This document shows positions 39,208 to 42,000 of a stretch of 42,000 nt of DNA, in pieces. Within the stretch, counting starts at the first letter, position 1, and every line of letters starts with the position of its first letter. The notes under the pieces are model-generated. The model was given only the letters and a program-made list of their open reading frames with translations. It did no database searches and was not told the DNA's origin. The position numbers and the translations under genes were made by a program. Source of the stretch: a virus; IMG/VR virus record IMGVR_UViG_3300035180_000489, positions 1 through 42,000 of that record, one strand, 5' to 3'.

Positions 39208-39296
39208 CGAGGGAGAGGCGAAGTATGAATCGTGTGTTCAGGTCGAGATCATTTCGAACTAACGTTCTACTAAAAACACTTATCGCCTCCCCCTCG
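39208..39296 (+). ncRNA. Possible structured leader RNA or small RNA with an anti-Shine-Dalgarno arm
   Basis: CGAGGGAGAGGCG (39208-39220) pairs with CGCCTCCCCCTCG (39284-39296) with one mismatch. After a two-base bulge AAGT pairs with ACTT. The 53-base loop holds GTTC, GAAC and GTTC segments that can form alternative small hairpins. The left arm carries a Shine-Dalgarno-like AGAGG before an ATG, and the right arm contains CCTCC. Downstream AAAACG/CGTTTT with TTTTT may be a weak terminator. No homologue is known to me. Confidence 0.4.
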
Positions 39297-39356
39297 ACTA
39301 CTACAAACAAAACGTTATTTCGTTTTTGCTATCGGAGTCCCTATTATATACTATAG
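39225..39356 (+). CDS. Possible 43-residue basic peptide under a ribosome-site-blocking hairpin
   Basis: The reading frame MNRVFRSRSFRTNVLLKTLI ... ends at the TAG in CTATAG. AGAGG lies six bases before the ATG, but this site is inside the long stem, so translation would be blocked when the RNA folds. Composition (Arg, Ser, Thr, Leu) is not typical of a folded protein. Its end overlaps a likely promoter. It may be a chance frame. Confidence 0.25.
   Translation: MNRVFRSRSFRTNVLLKTLIASPSTTTNKTLFRFCYRSPYYIL
39347..39352 (+). promoter_or_regulatory. Possible -10 box for the gene at 39389
   Basis: TATACT at 39347-39352 repeats the -10 box of the other phage promoters. TTGCTA at 39326 is 15 bases upstream, short of the optimum. 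Transcription would start near 39359, leaving about 30 bases of leader with no Shine-Dalgarno sequence. Confidence 0.45.
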
Positions 39357-39388
39357 GTCCCTCCCCTAAACTCCATTTATTCACTATC

Positions 39389-40027
39389 ATGGCTGCACTT
39401 CTTCCATCACCATTCGATAGCCCTGCAAATCCAATTCCATTGTCCCTTACTCCAGAACAGGAAATGGATTTAATTCAAGTCCCTGAAAAGTACCATGCTG
39501 AAATCTTCCACTATCTAACATCTAAAACGGAAGACGAAAATTGGACTACTATCACAACTGTCCCGCAAGCACACGCACACGCAATCAAAATGCATCAGCA
39601 AGCGCGGATGCTAAAGGATGCAGCAGACCCTGTGGTCAGTGCTAAAGTCCAAAAAGAATTTCAAGAGCGGATCGAAGCTGCAGAATCGAATTCAAATCTT
39701 TCGTCTCGCGCAATTGCAAACGAAAGATATATCGCTGCTTGCATCGAACGCAAAACCAAGCTCAAGGAACTTAATGCTCAGAAGCAGGCGCTCAAACTTA
39801 AAATCCGCACCGCTGCATTCGCGCCGAAACCGATTTCAAATGACCACAAGCTGTTTCTAGCTTGGGCTGAGGCGGAGCGTGCCAAGTGCGAAGCCTATAT
39901 CCTCGCTCATAAGCCTGCCGACATCGAATACGAAACAAAAGGTGATTTGCAAATGAAACTTCTAGTCGTTGAATCTGAAATGGAACAACTTGAAAAGAAA
40001 CTTCCTCAGTTTAAGGACTACTTATGA
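39389..40027 (+). CDS. Hypothetical coiled-coil protein without a Shine-Dalgarno site
   Basis: This 212-residue product starts at the ATG of ATCATGGCTGC. A Pro-rich start (MAALLPSPFDSPANPIPLSL) is followed by long helices rich in Lys, Glu and Ala (AKVQKEFQERIEAAES, CIERKTKLKELNAQKQALKLKIR, MKLLVVESEMEQLEKKL). No catalytic motif is visible. Unlike its neighbours it has no TTCTAGGAG box or leader hairpin, and it is richer in A. It may have been acquired separately. The frame also opens at a TTG 63 bases upstream, which I consider less likely. Confidence 0.68.
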   Translation: MAALLPSPFDSPANPIPLSLTPEQEMDLIQVPEKYHAEIFHYLTSKTEDENWTTITTVPQAHAHAIKMHQQARMLKDAADPVVSAKVQKEFQERIEAAESNSNLSSRAIANERYIAACIERKTKLKELNAQKQALKLKIRTAAFAPKPISNDHKLFLAWAEAERAKCEAYILAHKPADIEYETKGDLQMKLLVVESEMEQLEKKLPQFKDYL

Positions 40028-40047
40028 ACTTCCGTTACATTGTAAAG

Positions 40048-40078
40048 TTGCGACTGTCCTGAACATCCTTTGTATAAT
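40048..40078 (+). promoter_or_regulatory. Rightward promoter with consensus -10 box
   Basis: TATAAT at 40073-40078 is a perfect -10 box. TTGCGA at 40048-40053 is 19 bases upstream, longer than ideal. GTTACATTGTAAAG lies just upstream and is similar to a word at 37332. The promoter would serve the gene at 40125. Confidence 0.6.
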
Positions 40079-40124
40079 GGTACATGCGCACAATGGGGTG
40101 GGCATAAATCTAAAGGATGTGGAA

Positions 40125-40385
40125 ATGCAAGTTTTTGTCCTGTTTAGCTTTACTGGTGCGTCCAATTTGAGCGTGCATAGCTCCGTGGAAAAAGCCAAGG
40201 ATGCGCTTGCTACTGTTCTGGGCACGTTTGGGAACATCCAAGAGGAGTTTCAGTACGATGCATCCAAGTGGGTGGATTCGTTTGGGACTGGTATGCAATA
40301 CGTTTACGACACCGGAAGCTCCGGTTTCATTGAGGATGTGTACATCCTGCAACTGGAACTGGATAAGGTGTACGAAACAAACTGA
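40125..40385 (+). CDS. Small hypothetical protein
   Basis: This 86-residue product starts at the ATG with AAGGA eight bases upstream; the frame above it overlaps the previous gene. The sequence MQVFVLFSFTGASNLSVHSSVEKAKDALATVLG ... DASKWVDSFGTGMQYVYDTGSSGFIEDVYILQLELDKVYE suggests a small ferredoxin-like alpha/beta fold. The ending FIEDVYILQLELD is an often-seen form of small phage proteins. Function unknown. Confidence 0.68.
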   Translation: MQVFVLFSFTGASNLSVHSSVEKAKDALATVLGTFGNIQEEFQYDASKWVDSFGTGMQYVYDTGSSGFIEDVYILQLELDKVYETN

Positions 40386-40388
40386 GAG

Positions 40389-40437
40389 TATCGCTCGCAA
40401 GGATTGCAGATGAATCCTTGCAGCGGTATTTTCCGCA
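40389..40437 (+). promoter_or_regulatory. Structured leader RNA, copy A of a covarying pair
   Basis: TATCGCTCGCA opens the element. CGCT, a bulged C and GCAAGGAT pair with ATCCTTGC and AGCG (12 bp, 9-base loop). GCGG at 40423 can instead pair with CCGC at 40433. The ribosome site TTCTAAGGAG follows. The element at 41203 has the same frame with different but still paired stem bases. Confidence 0.75.
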
Positions 40438-40456
40438 ATTTCTAAGGAGTTAGAAA

Positions 40457-40627
40457 ATGTCCGTTGCTGGTGCTATCCGCAAGAAGCTCACGTCCGGTTA
40501 TGCTCACCTGGGCAACGCACGCAAGCGTCCGCGCTTGAAAGGCGCGTCGAACCGCTCCGTGTCGGAGTCCATCGCCGCTGCGCGTCGGACGGCTGCGCGT
40601 CAGGCCGCTGCGTCCAAGAAGAAGTAA
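40457..40627 (+). CDS. 56-residue highly basic protein
   Basis: The product MSVAGAIRKKLTSGYAHLGN ... ends RRTAARQAAASKKK. Lys and Arg dominate, with Ala-rich helices. CTAAGGAG precedes the ATG. The codon choice (CGC, CGT, GCT, AAG) is of a strongly expressed type. Binding to DNA or RNA is a reasonable inference from charge. It is too short and basic for an enzyme. Confidence 0.75.
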   Translation: MSVAGAIRKKLTSGYAHLGNARKRPRLKGASNRSVSESIAAARRTAARQAAASKKK

Positions 40628-40634
40628 TTTCCAC

Positions 40635-40673
40635 ACTAAGCGGTGACAGCGCTTAGTCCGGGAGCTATTTCCC
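40635..40673 (+). promoter_or_regulatory. Leader stem-loops before the gene at 40698
   Basis: ACTAAGCG and CGCTTAGT form an 8-bp stem (40635-40657). GGGA/TCCC follows (40660-40673) around a CTATTT-containing loop, then TTCTAGGAGG. The arrangement of a main stem, a small stem with an AT-rich loop and then the ribosome site is like the pair at 40389 and 41203, but the sequence differs. Confidence 0.65.
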
Positions 40674-40697
40674 AAGCAACCTTTCTAGGAGGTGACA

Positions 40698-40943
40698 ATG
40701 GTCGATGTAAAACTCACTGAAGCGCAAACGCTGGCAGTCCTTGAGCGCGTGCAAGGTCAAATGTCCATGCTCAAAAACTGTATCGCTCGTGCAGTCGAGT
40801 CTGGAAACTACACTTACGGTTCTACCGAGTTGTCGGGCTTCGAATACGCCCAGCAAAATCTGTTGCCCAAGTTGCGGGAAGAAGAAAGCCTGTTCAGAAC
40901 GATTAACGGTGCCTACCTCCACGCCACGAAAGTTCTGTGGTGA
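40698..40943 (+). CDS. Small hypothetical helical protein
   Basis: This 81-residue product starts at the ATG five bases after AGGAGG; a GTG two codons upstream overlaps the ribosome site and is rejected. The sequence VKLTEAQTLAVLERVQGQMSMLKNCIARAVESGNYTYGSTELSGFEYAQQNLLPKLREEESLFRTIN is a helical hairpin-like protein. No family is recognised. Confidence 0.72.
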   Translation: MVDVKLTEAQTLAVLERVQGQMSMLKNCIARAVESGNYTYGSTELSGFEYAQQNLLPKLREEESLFRTINGAYLHATKVLW

Positions 40944-41017
40944 TGGACCACAACGATAAGGAACTTCCTTGGCTGATTGTGATCCTGGTGATCACGTTGT
41001 TTATCATCTTCTGGTAG
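40943..41017 (+). CDS. 24-residue single-span membrane peptide
   Basis: The product MDHNDKELPWLIVILVITLFIIFW has a charged seven-residue start followed by one hydrophobic helix to the end. The start overlaps the previous stop (TGATG), which indicates translational coupling. Its stop lies in the TAGGAGG of the next gene. The arrangement supports a real gene. Confidence 0.6.
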   Translation: MDHNDKELPWLIVILVITLFIIFW

Positions 41018-41025
41018 GAGGTAAG

Positions 41026-41199
41026 ATGGACCATCCTGGACCAATCACTATGTCGGATGCAGACGAATTCGACAACTTCGGAGACTCGGATCTCGCGCAA
41101 CTCATCTATCACTGCATCACCTTCCGCGATCCTGTGTGGGACAAGCAAAAAATTGCACGCGCTGTCAATGAGTTGGACAGAAGATTCAACCGTAGTTGA
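41026..41199 (+). CDS. Small acidic hypothetical protein
   Basis: The 57-residue product (MDHPGPITMSDADEFDNFGDSDLAQLIYHCITFRDPVWDKQKIARAVNELDRRFNRS) starts at the ATG with TAGGAGG six bases upstream. The N-terminus is very acidic and the rest helical. The function is unknown. The compact spacing to both neighbours shows one operon. Confidence 0.7.
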   Translation: MDHPGPITMSDADEFDNFGDSDLAQLIYHCITFRDPVWDKQKIARAVNELDRRFNRS

Positions 41200-41202
41200 G
41201 TG

Positions 41203-41251
41203 TATCGCTCGCATACATTGCGCGTCAGTGTATGCAGCGGGATATTCCGCA
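41203..41251 (+). promoter_or_regulatory. Structured leader RNA, copy B of a covarying pair
   Basis: TATCGCTCGCA is followed by CGCT, a bulged C and GCATACA pairing with TGTATGC and AGCG (11 bp, 11-base loop). GCGG at 41237 can pair alternatively with CCGC at 41247. TTCTAGGAG follows. Compared with copy A the inner stem changes on both sides and stays paired. Confidence 0.75.
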
Positions 41252-41265
41252 TTCTAGGAGCTGAA

Positions 41266-41943
41266 ATGTCAATCGAACGAATCATGGAGAAAATCCAAAA
41301 GTGCTTCGCGCTTTCCAAGTCTTCGAACGCGGGCGAGGCAGCAAACGCTCTGCGTCAGGCGCAGGCAATGATGCGCATCCACAACATCAGCGAAGACGAA
41401 ATCGGTCTGATGGGGTACACGGAACAAAAAGTTTCCCTGCCTGTGCAAGTGAACAAGAAGCATCCGGTCTACATTGCGCGCATGAACGCGCTGATTCGCA
41501 AGGCATTCGGCGTTGCAACGGTCATCGAACATGAAATGCGTGTTAGCGATAAAAGCTACGCCATCCGCATCTTCGGGCCCAAGAACCGCGTCCCTCTGGC
41601 AGCATACGCCTACGCGGTAATGTTCCGCGAGATGAACAAGGGTTGGACGCAGTACATCGCAAACAACCCGCATCTGGTTGGCGTCCGCGGTGGGCGTACC
41701 GGATTCCTTCTGGGCTGGATCGAGTCAGTGGACGAAACCATTGTGGACTTTGGTGCCAACAAGGAGGAAGTTGATGGTACGGAAGCTCTCAAACTTCAGT
41801 ACTACGACGGTAGCCTGCGCAATGTCAGTCCAAACGCATTGCGCGTCCTGAGTAGCACACTGAGCGCAGGCAACGCAGCTGGCGCGGACTTCCGTCTCCA
41901 TCGTCCAATGGGCGGCGTGGAGCGCATCAAGATTAGCAACTAA
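41266..41943 (+). CDS. DUF2786-containing phage protein
   Basis: In this 225-residue product the N-terminal 50 residues (SIERIMEKIQKCFALSKSSNAGEAANALRQAQAMMRIHNISEDEIGL) match the DUF2786 pattern: I..L..LA.S.N..EA..A...A..LM..H.I...E. The rest (FGVATVIEH, IRIFGPKNRVPLAAYAYAVMFREM, GFLLGWIESV) fits the domain that usually follows DUF2786 in phage proteins. The biochemical role is not known to me. TTCTAGGAG lies five bases before the ATG; an upstream in-frame start would remove the leader structure. Confidence 0.82.
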   Translation: MSIERIMEKIQKCFALSKSSNAGEAANALRQAQAMMRIHNISEDEIGLMGYTEQKVSLPVQVNKKHPVYIARMNALIRKAFGVATVIEHEMRVSDKSYAIRIFGPKNRVPLAAYAYAVMFREMNKGWTQYIANNPHLVGVRGGRTGFLLGWIESVDETIVDFGANKEEVDGTEALKLQYYDGSLRNVSPNALRVLSSTLSAGNAAGADFRLHRPMGGVERIKISN

Positions 41944-41960
41944 ATTCTTGTTGCTTTCTA

Positions 41961-41996
41961 GTTTGCGTCGGTATACAATACTGTACCGACGCAAAC
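41961..41996 (+). promoter_or_regulatory. Stem-loop at the window end, leader of the next gene or terminator
   Basis: GTTTGCGTCGGTA pairs with TACCGACGCAAAC over 13 bp; the loop allows two more pairs. It follows the gene at 41943 and fits the series of leader hairpins in this arm. Only ATTA is visible after it, so a terminator role cannot be judged. TTGCTT and TACAAT 17 bases apart (41951 and 41974) may be a promoter. Confidence 0.6.
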
Positions 41997-42000
41997 ATTA

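Noticed and set aside
39344-39358. ACTATAGG resembling the core of a T7 RNA polymerase promoter
   Set aside because: Only the short core matches, it is not repeated before other genes, and no single-subunit RNA polymerase gene is present in the window.
1-42000. tRNA genes, CRISPR arrays, insertion sequences, attachment sites
   Set aside because: I looked for tRNA arm motifs, regularly spaced repeats, transposase motifs and integrase-adjacent repeats and found none that hold up.

Overview
The window is part of a tailed bacteriophage genome with a siphovirus-type virion. The evidence is a full set of terminase, portal, scaffold, capsid, connector, tail tube, tape measure and tail tip genes, plus a lysis cassette. 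I see no integrase, repressor, tRNA, rRNA, insertion sequence or CRISPR array. The host is probably a Gram-negative bacterium, because there is an Rz/Rz1 spanin pair. Two accessory proteins point towards Betaproteobacteria such as Burkholderiales: a type IV pilin of the PilA/PilE type, and a relative of a PEP-CTERM family that I recall from those bacteria. The host is inference, not something the sequence states.

Layout. From position 1 to about 37000 every gene is on the minus strand, so it is read from right to left. In reading order this arm holds: small early or middle hypothetical genes (36998 to 34127, including an MHFG-like PEP-CTERM protein); a PD-(D/E)XK nuclease; the lysis genes (33319 to 31011: membrane protein, sigma-region-4-like protein, holin-like protein, GH19 endolysin, Rz/Rz1); and terminase, portal, scaffold and major capsid protein (30935 to 25148), which start from a well-formed promoter with two operator-like dyads. 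Then come a block of capsid-associated and fibre-like proteins including a collagen-like one (25077 to 20178), connector and tail completion proteins, the tail tube, tail chaperones joined by a -1 frameshift, and the tape measure. The tail tip follows in the order of the Rhodobacter gene transfer agent (DUF2460, DUF2163, NlpC/P60, large hub protein). The arm ends with tail fibres and a distal accessory group containing the pilin.

Around 37000 to 37490 lies a divergent, purine-skewed control region. To its right all genes are on the plus strand, small and mostly of unknown function. Almost every one is preceded by a perfect stem-loop and a TTCTAGGAG-type ribosome binding site. Two of these leaders share a conserved frame with compensatory base changes, which suggests a real RNA structure.

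The most unusual content is the phage-borne type IV pilin with its secreted neighbour in the tail operon, the PEP-CTERM (exosortase substrate) relative, the covarying leader RNAs with the hairpin array at 38854 to 39004, and a hub protein carrying two beta-propeller-like regions. Functions were assigned by reading sequence motifs and from memory of families. No database search was possible.
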